A stretch of 64,000 bases of DNA, from NCBI GenBank assembly GCA_002839855.1, contig PGYV01000008.1, forward strand, positions 124,001 through 188,000, read 5' to 3'. The notes under the pieces are model-generated. The model did no database searches. It saw only the letters and a program-made list of their open reading frames with translations, and was not told where the DNA came from. This stretch comes from Candidatus Goldiibacteriota bacterium HGW-Goldbacteria-1. GTDB lineage: Bacteria; Oederibacteriota; PGYV01. Below are positions 8,557-17,664 of the stretch, in pieces (the stretch's first letter is position 1; each line of letters starts with the position of its first letter). A program made the position numbers and the translations under genes.

Positions 8557-11500
8557 ATGAAGAATTTGTCTTTAATAAGTTGTCTTAATGGCGGGATTAA
8601 ATTTATATTTGTTGTATTGCTTACAATTTTATTACCTTCCCTGATAAATGGAGCTGTGACGTATAATACCGCTAATGTTTATAACAATTATCTTATTGGC
8701 TCTGCTTCTGTTTTTAATTACAGCACAAGCGTAAATTCCAACCGGGTACTTGTGCTTACGGCGGTCGTAATGAGCGACAGCATCACCCAGAAAATTAATT
8801 CTATAACTTATGGAGGGCAGTCTTTTACCCCGGTGACAAGGACCGCAAGCGGTCCGGGGGACGGCACAGGCGTAAGCGCGGAGATGTGGTACCTTATAAA
8901 TCCGGCAAGCGGGACAGCGCCTATTACCGTTAGTCAGGGAGAAAGTTCCAGGAAAATTATCGGTGTTGTGGAATATAACGGAGTTGGAAATGTGGGGGAG
9001 TACAGTGCGGTTGACGGTAACAGTAATTCTTTAACAATGCCCTTTACTACGGCTCAGGCAGGAAGCCATATAGCCGGAATTTACGCGCAAAAAAATGATA
9101 AGTTTTCCATGACGTTTACACCGGTAACACCAGGCCTTATTAGTACCTGGCAAAGGCAGAACAAATCCGCAAAAGTTTATATCAGGGGATATGGTTACTC
9201 TCTTCCTGCTTCAGTCGCCGGCGCGTACAGCGTTGTTTTTAATTCCAACCGTACAAGCAACAGCGCCCTTATTGGGCTTGAACTTAAAGCGGCTTTTCCG
9301 ACAGTGGTATCGTGCTCGCCTTCTGTGGGTTATATTGGCGGCGCAAATACTGTTACAATAACAGGAACTAATTTTGACAGCGGTTGTTCGGTGACTGTGG
9401 GCGGTTCCCCCGCCGCGGTCACGTATATTAATTCCACCACCTTAAGAATAATAACACCCGCACATGCAGCCGGCCCGGCGGATATTGTAATTACAAATCT
9501 GGACGGACAAACTGCCACAGGCGCGGGAATGTTCACTTATTCCTCCAGCCGCACGCCTGTATTGTCTTCCTGTGCGCCGGTATCGGGAATAACGCTGGGG
9601 GGCCATACTGTAACACTTTCAGGTTCTTATTTTGTTGAAGGCTGTACGGTTACAATAGGCGGATTTCTCGCGACAGGGGTTGCTTTCGGCGCGTCACAGC
9701 TTACTGCTGTAACTCCGGCGCATGCGGCCGGGCTTGTGGATATAGTTGTGACTAATCCGGACGGTCAGTATGCTGTGCTGCCGGCCGGCTATACTTATAC
9801 AAAACCGCCGCCGCTTGTAACTTCCTGCACACCAAATACTTTGTATTCTGCCGGCGGTCAAAATGTGACGCTGACGGGAAAGTATTTTGTCAGCGGCTGC
9901 AGGATTATAATGGAAGCGGCTGAATACGTTCCTGTTTTTGTTGATACCATGACTTTAAGTTTTACAGCGCCTGCACATGCCGCCGGAGGCGTGGATGTCA
10001 CGGTAAGAAACCCTGACAGCCAGACGGGATCTCTGGTAAATGGCCTTGTTTATTTTGGGCAGCTGCCGCCGTCGGTTATATCATGCCTGCCGGCGTCCGG
10101 TTCAACGCTTGGAGGTCAGACAGTAAGTATAACGGGTTTGGGTTTTATATCAGGCTGCACGGTCAGTGTAGGCGGGACCGAGGCTTCAGGCGTTACCGTG
10201 ATAAATTCAAGTACAGTTCAGTTTACGGCGCCTGCTCACAATGCCGGGACGGTTGACATAGTTTTAACAAATCCTGATACGCAGTCAGCGGTTCTTGCGG
10301 GCGGATATACTTATGCCGTGCCGCCTTCTGTTATTTCCTGCGTTCCGGCTTTCGGAAAAATACAGGGAGGGCTGGGAATAACAATAAACGGTTCTAATTT
10401 TCGCGAAGGCTGCACCGTAATGATGGACGGCGCCTTAATACCTTCAACACGGATTAATTCCGCGCAGATAAGCATCACAACAACCGCGCATGCGGCGGGA
10501 AGCGTGGATGTCAGGGTTTCAAATAACGACAATACTTCCGCGCTGCTTGTAAATGGTTTTACCTATGACGCGAATCCTCCTGTAATATCCCTTAACGGCG
10601 CGGATGATATTACAATAGCCGTGGGAAGTGTGTATACGGAGACTGCCGCGGCGCTTGACGACGTGGATGGCGATGTGACATCCGCAATAACCCAAAACAT
10701 AACTCCTTCAGGTGCGGTTTCAACATTAATGCCACAGGTATATACAATAACCTATGATGTAAATGACAGGGCATTAAACAGCGCTGTACGCCTTACGCGG
10801 ACCGTACGCGTTACTGACCAGACAAAACCCGTGATATCTCTTAATGGCGGCGCTACGGTAACTCTTATGGCTGCTGATACATATATAGAGACGGCTACGG
10901 CTGCCGATAACATAGACGGAGATATAACAGCAAGCATGGCAGTTGTAATAAGGGACAGCGGAAATAATGTGGTGGGAAGTGTTTCAACCGCTGCGCCGGA
11001 AACATATACCATAACTTACAACGTATCAGACAGCGCTTTAAACGCGGCGGACCAGATGGTAAGGACGGTGGAAATTACTTCTGCTTTTCTTACAGGTATT
11101 TCGGTGGCATCGCCCCCGCTAAAACAAGTTTATAAAACAGGGGAAACTCTTGATATAAGCGGGCTGGTAGTTCTGGGAAATTATTCTGATAGCAGCACCC
11201 ATAATGTATATGTGACAGCTGCCAATATATCCGGTTTTGACAGTTCTGCCGCGGCAAGCGGGCAGGTGGTTACTATAACGGCAGGCGTGTTTACCGCTTA
11301 TTTTACCGTTGATATTATTTCGCTGGACAGTGTATTAATTACAAGCCCGGCCTTAAAACTTGTGTATGATATAAATGAACCGCTGGACATAACGGGGATG
11401 GAAGTCACCGGGACATATTCGGATACGTCTTCGGAAATACTTGCAATAACACCTTCAAACATAACGGGGTTTAACAGTGCTGCCGCGGCTTTGTCTCAGG

Positions 11501-13413
11501 AACTGACAGTAACTTACGGGGGGCTTTATGATACTTTTACGGTGGATGTAATTCCATCGCTGGTAAGCATAGCGTTAACCTCGGAGCCGGATAAACTTAT
11601 TTATGATATAGGGGAGGCGCTTAATCTTGCAGGTTTGGCGGTTACCGGCACATATACGGATGGAACCACAAAACAGGAAATTATAAGCGCTGCAAATGTA
11701 ACGGGATTTGATTCTTCTTATGCTGTAAACGGGCAGGTTTTGACAGTTACGGTGGGCGGGAAGACTGCGATATTTGAAGTGGACATAGCGCCTTCTTTGG
11801 CATCCATTGAAATTACGCATCCGGCAAATAAACTTGTATTCAACGTGGGTGATGTGCTTAGTATAACGGGCCTTGTAATTACAGGGACATACACGGACGG
11901 CAATACTAAACAGGAAACAGTGACGCTGTCAGATGTGACCGGGTTTAACAGCACTGTTCCTTTTACGGGGCAGGCGCTTACGGTTACAGTGGGCGGAAAA
12001 ACAACATCTTATTCTATTGATATAGTACAGCCGCTTTTGACAGGAATCATAATTACCACCCCTGCATCAAAACTTATATACAACGAAGGAGACCCGCTTG
12101 ATATAACGGGAATGGTGATAACCGGAACTTATGAAGATTTTAGTACAAAAATTCTTCCTGTAACCACGGATAATGTTACCGGTTTTGACAGTTCTGCCGC
12201 GTCTGCATCACAGGTGCTGACGGTAACATATGAAGGCAAAATAACAACTTATACCATACAGATAAAAGAACCGGCGCCTATGGTGGATGTGTGCGATCCG
12301 GACAGCGGTTTGCCGGCCGGAAATGAAGCGGTTATTTTATACGGCATGAATTTTCAAAACGGATGCACAGTTACCTTTGGCGGAGCTGCTGCCACGGGTG
12401 TTGTATTTGTTGATTCAATGACGCTTAATATGAATACTCCGCCGCACGCGGCAGGGGTTGTAAATATAGTGGTTCTTAATCCGGACGGACAGCAGGGCAC
12501 GGGGGTTGCGGCGTTTACTTATACCGGCGCTACCGCCACATATACCAATACGCCCACAGCAACTGTTACGGCGACTGCCACGTTAACCCAAACAACTGCA
12601 GCTGTGCCTTCTTTAACGGGCACAAAGACGGGTACTGCGTCTGTTACGCTGACATCAACTGTCTCGGCATCTGTAACAGTGACAAAGACATCTACGCAAA
12701 CAGCAACCGCAACGGTATCTGCCACGGTGACTGAATCGGCTACGGCCACAGTTTCAGGGACTTCAACAGAAACAATAACACAAACAACGACGGGGACTAT
12801 AACACAGACAAACACGCCGACATCAACAGAAAGCCCTGTGTTATCGCCCACTTCCACAAGTACTGCCACTCCGACGTCCACGGAAAGCCCTGTGTTATCA
12901 CCCACTCCCACAAGCACTGCCACGCCTTCGTCCACGATAAGCCCTGTGGTATCTGCCACGCCCACAAACACAGTGACATCCACTTCTACCGCAAGCCCGA
13001 CAGCAACAGCAACTGCTACTATTACTTTGACAAATACTCATACACCCACAATAACGCAAACCGGGACGATTACACCCACATCAACAATTACTTTAACAGC
13101 CGCGGCTACAGCTGTACCGGTATTAAAACCGGCGCAGACAGGATCAAGTTATGTGCTGCCGCAGCCGGCAAAAGAATTTATAACTGTTGTGTACGCGTTG
13201 GATGAACAGGCTTGGGTAAAATTGAATATTTATAACGCAGCGGGGATGCCCGTGGCGCAGGCGGAACATAACGGGATTGCATCTGCGGCAAATAATATTA
13301 CACTTGACATAAAAAAATTCGCGCCCGGTGTTTATTATTATGTGATTAATGCCAAAAGCGCGTCAGGCAAAGAAATAAACTTTAAAGCAGGCAAGTTTCT
13401 TGTTGTTAAATAA
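8557..13413 (+). CDS. giant surface protein: TIG, DUF5011, Big_3 and mucin-like repeats with sorting domain
   Basis: About 1,618 residues from the ATG at 8557, chosen over the in-frame ATG at 8524 because it directly precedes a classic signal peptide (MKNLSL...hydrophobic...NGA) and has GGTGAG upstream. From the 8524 numbering the order is: unique N-domain (~45-255); five IPT/TIG domains (~258-685, each opening V(V/I)SC.P); two DUF5011-type domains (PVISLNG...DDVDGD); five Big_3-like domains (KL(I/V)Y..GE.LDI.G); a sixth TIG (~1255-1340); a Thr/Ser/Pro mucin-like stretch (~1340-1530); and a C-terminal beta-sandwich sorting domain. It is probably exported and surface-attached, with the Thr-rich stretch a glycosylation candidate. 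The PorV-like gene follows 18 bases downstream. Confidence 0.9.
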   Translation: MKNLSLISCLNGGIKFIFVVLLTILLPSLINGAVTYNTANVYNNYLIGSASVFNYSTSVNSNRVLVLTAVVMSDSITQKINSITYGGQSFTPVTRTASGPGDGTGVSAEMWYLINPASGTAPITVSQGESSRKIIGVVEYNGVGNVGEYSAVDGNSNSLTMPFTTAQAGSHIAGIYAQKNDKFSMTFTPVTPGLISTWQRQNKSAKVYIRGYGYSLPASVAGAYSVVFNSNRTSNSALIGLELKAAFPTVVSCSPSVGYIGGANTVTITGTNFDSGCSVTVGGSPAAVTYINSTTLRIITPAHAAGPADIVITNLDGQTATGAGMFTYSSSRTPVLSSCAPVSGITLGGHTVTLSGSYFVEGCTVTIGGFLATGVAFGASQLTAVTPAHAAGLVDIVVTNPDGQYAVLPAGYTYTKPPPLVTSCTPNTLYSAGGQNVTLTGKYFVSGCRIIMEAAEYVPVFVDTMTLSFTAPAHAAGGVDVTVRNPDSQTGSLVNGLVYFGQLPPSVISCLPASGSTLGGQTVSITGLGFISGCTVSVGGTEASGVTVINSSTVQFTAPAHNAGTVDIVLTNPDTQSAVLAGGYTYAVPPSVISCVPAFGKIQGGLGITINGSNFREGCTVMMDGALIPSTRINSAQISITTTAHAAGSVDVRVSNNDNTSALLVNGFTYDANPPVISLNGADDITIAVGSVYTETAAALDDVDGDVTSAITQNITPSGAVSTLMPQVYTITYDVNDRALNSAVRLTRTVRVTDQTKPVISLNGGATVTLMAADTYIETATAADNIDGDITASMAVVIRDSGNNVVGSVSTAAPETYTITYNVSDSALNAADQMVRTVEITSAFLTGISVASPPLKQVYKTGETLDISGLVVLGNYSDSSTHNVYVTAANISGFDSSAAASGQVVTITAGVFTAYFTVDIISLDSVLITSPALKLVYDINEPLDITGMEVTGTYSDTSSEILAITPSNITGFNSAAAALSQELTVTYGGLYDTFTVDVIPSLVSIALTSEPDKLIYDIGEALNLAGLAVTGTYTDGTTKQEIISAANVTGFDSSYAVNGQVLTVTVGGKTAIFEVDIAPSLASIEITHPANKLVFNVGDVLSITGLVITGTYTDGNTKQETVTLSDVTGFNSTVPFTGQALTVTVGGKTTSYSIDIVQPLLTGIIITTPASKLIYNEGDPLDITGMVITGTYEDFSTKILPVTTDNVTGFDSSAASASQVLTVTYEGKITTYTIQIKEPAPMVDVCDPDSGLPAGNEAVILYGMNFQNGCTVTFGGAAATGVVFVDSMTLNMNTPPHAAGVVNIVVLNPDGQQGTGVAAFTYTGATATYTNTPTATVTATATLTQTTAAVPSLTGTKTGTASVTLTSTVSASVTVTKTSTQTATATVSATVTESATATVSGTSTETITQTTTGTITQTNTPTSTESPVLSPTSTSTATPTSTESPVLSPTPTSTATPSSTISPVVSATPTNTVTSTSTASPTATATATITLTNTHTPTITQTGTITPTSTITLTAAATAVPVLKPAQTGSSYVLPQPAKEFITVVYALDEQAWVKLNIYNAAGMPVAQAEHNGIASAANNITLDIKKFAPGVYYYVINAKSASGKEINFKAGKFLVVK
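12826..12985 (+). repeat. 54-bp in-frame coding tandem repeat
   Basis: Three copies of a 54-bp (18-codon) unit marked by AAGCCCTGTG at 12831, 12885 and 12939. It encodes the Thr/Ser/Pro linker of the giant surface protein. Copies are close in DNA sequence, so recent slippage or length variation between strains is likely. Confidence 0.85.
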
Positions 13414-13431
13414 AGTGAGGGCATAATAGAC

Positions 13432-14853
13432 ATGAAAAAATTTTTAATTGCAGCCGCGGCGGCAGTAATGCCTGTGTTCTTATGGGCGGCGGTGCAGGAC
13501 AGCGCCGGAGTGATTTTTCCGGAGTTGGAAATAGGGGCTGGCGCAAGGGCGGCAGGTATGTCAGAAGCTTATACGGCCGTTGTTAATGACGCGGGTGCGG
13601 CCTATTGGAATGCCGGCGCGCTTGGGCAGATAAAAAATGTACAGGTCTCACTTGCTTATGACAGGTGGTTTGTTGACACTGCATATCAGCGCCTTATGGC
13701 CGCGGTGCCGGCAGGCCCCGGCGTTTTTGGCGCCGATATTTCTTACATGAATTACGGTTCATTTGAAAGGGTGGATAATCTTGGCGGTACTTATGGCGGG
13801 GCAATAAACCCTTATTATCTTGGCGCGGTTCTGGCATATGGGTTTCCGCTTGGCAGCGGTTTTTATCTTGGCGCCGGAGCTAAATTTATTACAAACTCTC
13901 TTGATAACTCTTCTAACACCGGTTTTGCGGGGGACATCGGGCTGCAGTATGTTTCCGGGATATTATCTTTGGGTTTGACCGGGCAGAACATAGGCGCAGC
14001 CGGGGTGTATTCATTACCTTTAAGTATAAAAACCGGTGCGGCAGTAAAAATTATTAATAATAGAGATCATAATTTTATGGCTTCTGTTGAAGGCAAATAT
14101 ACGCTTAAAGAAATACCATCAGTTGCCGCGGGCGCTGAATATGTTTTGTCGGGGATTTTGGCCATAAGGGGCGGATATAAATTTATGCTTGGGGAAGACA
14201 CGCTGACCGGGCTTAAAGGGTTTTCTGCGGGCGCCGGAATAAAACTTGGAAATTTTGGAATTGATTACGCTTTTGTACCGCATGGAAGCCTTGGAATAAC
14301 ACACAGGGTATCTGCAGCTTATATTTTTGGCGGTCAGCCGGCGGTACTGTCAACAGCACAGCTTGACGAAATGATGGCAAAAGCAGGGGCGGTTGAAGAC
14401 GCCGGAAAGTTAAGTGAAGCGGAACTTAAATACATTGATATTATGCAGATAAATACCGGCTACGCGCCCGCTTATAAGAGGCTTGGTTCTGTGTATTTTA
14501 AACAGGGGCGTAAAGCTGAAGCTATAAAAACTTTTGAAAGTTATTTGAAACTTATGCCCAATGACGCTGCTGTGAAAAAATGGATGCTTAATAATACAAA
14601 AACAAAAGCACAGCTGGATGCAATGATGTTAAAGGCCGGTGCTGTGGAAGACACCGGCAAGTTAAACGAAGCCGAAATTCAGTATAATGTAATAAAAGGG
14701 TACGACGAAAACTATGCGCCTGTGTATAAACGGCTTGGCGCTGTTTATTTCAAACAGGGTAAAAAAGCACAGGCAATAAAGACGTTTGAAAAATATCTGC
14801 TGTTAATGCCCGGCGACGCCGCGGTTATGAAGTGGCTGGAGAAGAATAGGTAG
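13432..14853 (+). CDS. PorV/PorQ-family outer-membrane barrel with C-terminal TPRs
   Basis: 473 residues. A signal peptide (1-20) is followed by the PorV-type opening GAGARAAGMSEAYTAVVNDA and AYWNAGAL. A beta-barrel fills the region to ~300, ending near AYIFGG. After it come two ~85-residue repeats (TAQLDEMM...DAAVKKW and KAQLDAMM...DAAVMKW), each a pair of TPR-like helices that would lie in the periplasm. In T9SS bacteria PorV shuttles C-terminal-signal cargo; here the preceding giant protein has such a C-terminal domain, so a cargo/shuttle pair is a reasonable inference. The TPR extension is not part of classical PorV. Confidence 0.88.
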   Translation: MKKFLIAAAAAVMPVFLWAAVQDSAGVIFPELEIGAGARAAGMSEAYTAVVNDAGAAYWNAGALGQIKNVQVSLAYDRWFVDTAYQRLMAAVPAGPGVFGADISYMNYGSFERVDNLGGTYGGAINPYYLGAVLAYGFPLGSGFYLGAGAKFITNSLDNSSNTGFAGDIGLQYVSGILSLGLTGQNIGAAGVYSLPLSIKTGAAVKIINNRDHNFMASVEGKYTLKEIPSVAAGAEYVLSGILAIRGGYKFMLGEDTLTGLKGFSAGAGIKLGNFGIDYAFVPHGSLGITHRVSAAYIFGGQPAVLSTAQLDEMMAKAGAVEDAGKLSEAELKYIDIMQINTGYAPAYKRLGSVYFKQGRKAEAIKTFESYLKLMPNDAAVKKWMLNNTKTKAQLDAMMLKAGAVEDTGKLNEAEIQYNVIKGYDENYAPVYKRLGAVYFKQGKKAQAIKTFEKYLLLMPGDAAVMKWLEKNR

Positions 14854-14918
14854 TTACAGGTTACAGGTTGCAGGTAACAGGTTGCAGGTTGCAGGTTACA
14901 GGTTGCAGGTTGCAGGTT
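14853..14918. repeat. heptamer array (GTTACAG/GTTGCAG)
   Basis: About eight to nine degenerate heptamers reading GTTACAG or GTTGCAG on the plus strand, directly after the stop of the PorV-like gene. It has the opposite orientation to the array at 15395-15428 on the other side of the four-helix-bundle gene. Confidence 0.9.
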
Positions 14919-15329
14919 CTATTTGGTAATTGTAGTGGTTTTTGAATACTTTTTCCCTAAATAACCTGTGTTTTTTATATATTTGATGAACCCGTTTATC
15001 ATTTTAGATTCCGAAATCAGTATTTCTAGGATTTCATAATAATCTGTGTCCTGAATGTAATTCAATTTTTTTGCGGTGTGCAGCTGGCTTCTTACTTCGC
15101 CGGCTGAACCTTTTGCGTAATATAGAAATTGAATTTGTTCTTTGACGCCGTCTCTTTCATAACCTTCGGCTATATTAGATGTGATGGAAATACAAGCATC
15201 TCGTATTTGTGTCTTTAACGCATAATCTTTTGAGAAAAATCCGGTACTGCTAAGTTCGTAAACCTTCATTGTTATTTCCATACCTTTTTTCCATATGTCT
15301 AATTCTTCAAATGTTTTTAATGTTCCCAT
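14919..15329 (-). CDS. four-helix-bundle protein (S23/IVP family)
   Basis: 136 residues of the S23 'four helix bundle' family (TIGR02436-like). It shows FEELDIWKKGMEI, the central SITSNIAEGYER motif and QFLYYAKGSAGEVRSQL. Members sit as solitary genes or in 23S rRNA intervening sequences; a relative (Avd) works in diversity-generating retroelements. No reverse transcriptase or rRNA is here. The gene lies on the minus strand between heptamer arrays in inverted orientation, as though the array-gene-array block were one insertion between the PorV-like and mrfA genes. Function unknown. Confidence 0.9.
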   Translation of the reverse strand: MGTLKTFEELDIWKKGMEITMKVYELSSTGFFSKDYALKTQIRDACISITSNIAEGYERDGVKEQIQFLYYAKGSAGEVRSQLHTAKKLNYIQDTDYYEILEILISESKMINGFIKYIKNTGYLGKKYSKTTTITK

Positions 15330-15394
15330 AGCACCCCTCTATGTTTTTATTAGAAACTTAAATTTAAATCTGAAACTGTTATTGATTTTATGTT

Positions 15395-15428
15395 TAAACC
15401 TGTAACTTTCAACCTGTAACTTGTAACT
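15395..15428. repeat. heptamer array (CTGTAAC/CTTGTAAC)
   Basis: Short degenerate array of CTGTAAC-like heptamers abutting the 3' end of mrfA. It is inverted relative to the array at 14853-14918 and overlaps the mrfA stop codon by about two bases. Confidence 0.8.
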
Positions 15429-17664
15429 ATTTTACTAAGTATTTAAGAATCTCAATGGAGCCAAGTTTATCTATCGGGTTGTTGCCGTTGCCGCATTTGG
15501 GGGAAAAGACGCAGGCAGGGCAGCCTTTTTCGCACGTGCATGATGACACGTTGTTTAAGGCCAGATTAAGCCAGTCTTTAAAAGATTCAAAAAGTTTTTC
15601 AGAAATACCTATCCCGCCTTCAAAAGTGTCATATACAAATATCATAGGATTGCCGTTTGTATAAGTGCTGTATGACCGTCCGCCAAGGTCTTCTCTGTCG
15701 CACATGGCGATAATAGGCGCCATTCCAATTACCGCGTGTTCCGCTGCGTGCATAGAGCCGTCAAGGTCAAATTGCTGTTTGGATATATTAGCTGCAATTT
15801 CAGGTGAGAAATCAAACCAGACTGATTCCGTGTTAAAGGTTAAGGGCGGCAGCACCAGATTTTCCTGCCCAAGCGTACGGCCCGCTTTTTTCCTTCTGAA
15901 CCCTTTGAAAAATTCCGTGACGTTTACGTCGCCATAGCAAAGGGAAAAACCTTCAAAATCAATTTTCTTTTTCAGGTTAAGTATCCTTACCTCTTCTTCT
16001 GTCACGGGTTCAGTCACATAATCCGCGGTTTTCTTTTCTGCTGTGGCTTCGCCCTGCGAAAGGTTAAGTTCTGTTATTACGTAGCTTTTTCCGTTATATA
16101 AATGCACCGCGCCTTTATGCGCAGTTTCATACGCGCGGCTTAAGGGAAGTTCTTCCAGTATCCTGCCGTCCACCTTTAACTTAATTGACGCAGGCCCGGA
16201 AGAATCAAGCGACACCGCGTCATGCGGGCGCACGCCGCCGGAATAAATAAGGCCGCGTGCTGTGCGTTTTATAACGCCCTGTTTTTCAAGTTCGGGAATT
16301 ATAGCGCCGGCGCCCGTGTCTGAAAAAAGGCCGTTTTTATCTTCTCCCTCTGAAGGGTAAGGCAGCTCTGCAAGCGAGCACAACACCTGACCGGCGGTGA
16401 TATTCGGGTTTTCAAGGGAAACATTCGCGCTTTCAAAAGACTGTGTCATAACCGTTTCCGGGAATTTTAATATGTACTGTTCCATTGCGTCTTCAGACGG
16501 AATAAAAAATATTACAGACTCTTTTCCGCTTCTGCCCGCGCGGCCGGACTGCTGCCAGAAAGAGGAAACCGTTCCGGGGTAGCCCGCCATTATTACGCTG
16601 TCCAATCCGCCTATGTCTATCCCAAGTTCAAGGGCATTGGTTGATATTATGGCTTTTGATTTTCCTGATTTCAAATTATTTTCAATTTCGCGGCGCAGCT
16701 CCGGCGTATAACCTGCCCTGTAAGACGCAATGTCAAGGGAACTGTCTTCCTGGGAAGCCCACATTCTTATGGATTCCGCCATTCTTCTTGATTTGGTAAA
16801 AACCAGCGTCTGCAAATCGCTCTGCGTGCAGGAAAGCAGAATGTCCTTTGCCTGGGTAACCGCGGATTTTTCCGTATTTTTTGCAGCGTCCCAGAAGATA
16901 ATCCTTTTTGCGGCAAGCGGCGCGCCGTTTTCGTTTATCTGTGTAAAGGGCAGCCCTGTCAGTTTATTCATAAACTGCGCGGCGTTTTTAATGGAACCTG
17001 AAGCTGCGGTGACTGCGGGCTTTACCCCGTAGTAGCTGCATATGCGCAGCAGCCGCCGGATTAAAAAAGCGATGTTGGATCCAAACACGCCCCTGTACCT
17101 GTGCGCTTCGTCCAGCACTATCAAACCCAGGCGCGAATAAAAATCCGCGAACTTTGAATGATAGGGAAGTATCTGGTGCAGTTCGTATGGATTTGTGATT
17201 ATTACGGATGCTTCACGGCGCAAGCGCTGTTTTGTACCGGCGTCCGTATCTCCGTCATATACTCCGCTTATGAAGTTTAGCCCTGATAATGAATTCATTT
17301 TTTCAATTGATATCAGCTGGTCATTTGAAAGCGCCTTTGCCGGGTAAATATACAGGCATGACCTGCCCTTTTCAATTTCAGAAAGCGCCGGCAGGTTAAA
17401 AGCAAGGCTTTTGCCAGATGCCGTGGGCGTTGTAAGGACGGAGTTTAAACCCTTATTGTAATTTATAACCGCCTGAGCCTGGTGGATATACAAATTTTTA
17501 AGTGTTAAACCTTCAAGGTATTTTTTCTGCGCCGGCGATAATTCTGCCGGGTCAGCATCGCTATATCGGGCGGGTGTGGCAGGAATTAATAACGATCTTA
17601 CCATCTGGCCGCGGTAATATCTTGAAATTTCTATATCCTGAATTAATGAATCTATCTTGCCCAT
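15427..17664 (-). CDS. mrfA: MrfA/YprA-type DEAH-box DNA helicase with DUF1998
   Basis: 745-residue superfamily 2 helicase, close to the ~750 residues of Bacillus MrfA (YprA). Walker A is TASGKS at 81-86 and the DEAH box is DEAHRY at 185-190. A helicase C domain carries GRAGRSGKES. The C-terminal DUF1998 ends in a four-cysteine cluster (CTC..GCPAC...KC). In B. subtilis MrfA is a 3'-5' DNA helicase working with the nuclease MrfB in mitomycin C adduct excision independent of UvrABC. Here it overlaps mrfB by 13 bases as the second gene of a minus-strand operon. This role is transferred by family and gene order, not shown here. Confidence 0.92.
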   Translation of the reverse strand: MGKIDSLIQDIEISRYYRGQMVRSLLIPATPARYSDADPAELSPAQKKYLEGLTLKNLYIHQAQAVINYNKGLNSVLTTPTASGKSLAFNLPALSEIEKGRSCLYIYPAKALSNDQLISIEKMNSLSGLNFISGVYDGDTDAGTKQRLRREASVIITNPYELHQILPYHSKFADFYSRLGLIVLDEAHRYRGVFGSNIAFLIRRLLRICSYYGVKPAVTAASGSIKNAAQFMNKLTGLPFTQINENGAPLAAKRIIFWDAAKNTEKSAVTQAKDILLSCTQSDLQTLVFTKSRRMAESIRMWASQEDSSLDIASYRAGYTPELRREIENNLKSGKSKAIISTNALELGIDIGGLDSVIMAGYPGTVSSFWQQSGRAGRSGKESVIFFIPSEDAMEQYILKFPETVMTQSFESANVSLENPNITAGQVLCSLAELPYPSEGEDKNGLFSDTGAGAIIPELEKQGVIKRTARGLIYSGGVRPHDAVSLDSSGPASIKLKVDGRILEELPLSRAYETAHKGAVHLYNGKSYVITELNLSQGEATAEKKTADYVTEPVTEEEVRILNLKKKIDFEGFSLCYGDVNVTEFFKGFRRKKAGRTLGQENLVLPPLTFNTESVWFDFSPEIAANISKQQFDLDGSMHAAEHAVIGMAPIIAMCDREDLGGRSYSTYTNGNPMIFVYDTFEGGIGISEKLFESFKDWLNLALNNVSSCTCEKGCPACVFSPKCGNGNNPIDKLGSIEILKYLVK

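Noticed and set aside
12519-12983. Long minus-strand Val/Asp-rich reading frame
   Set aside because: It is the shadow of the Thr/Ser/Pro repeats on the plus strand; no ribosome site and amino-acid composition follows from the repeat.
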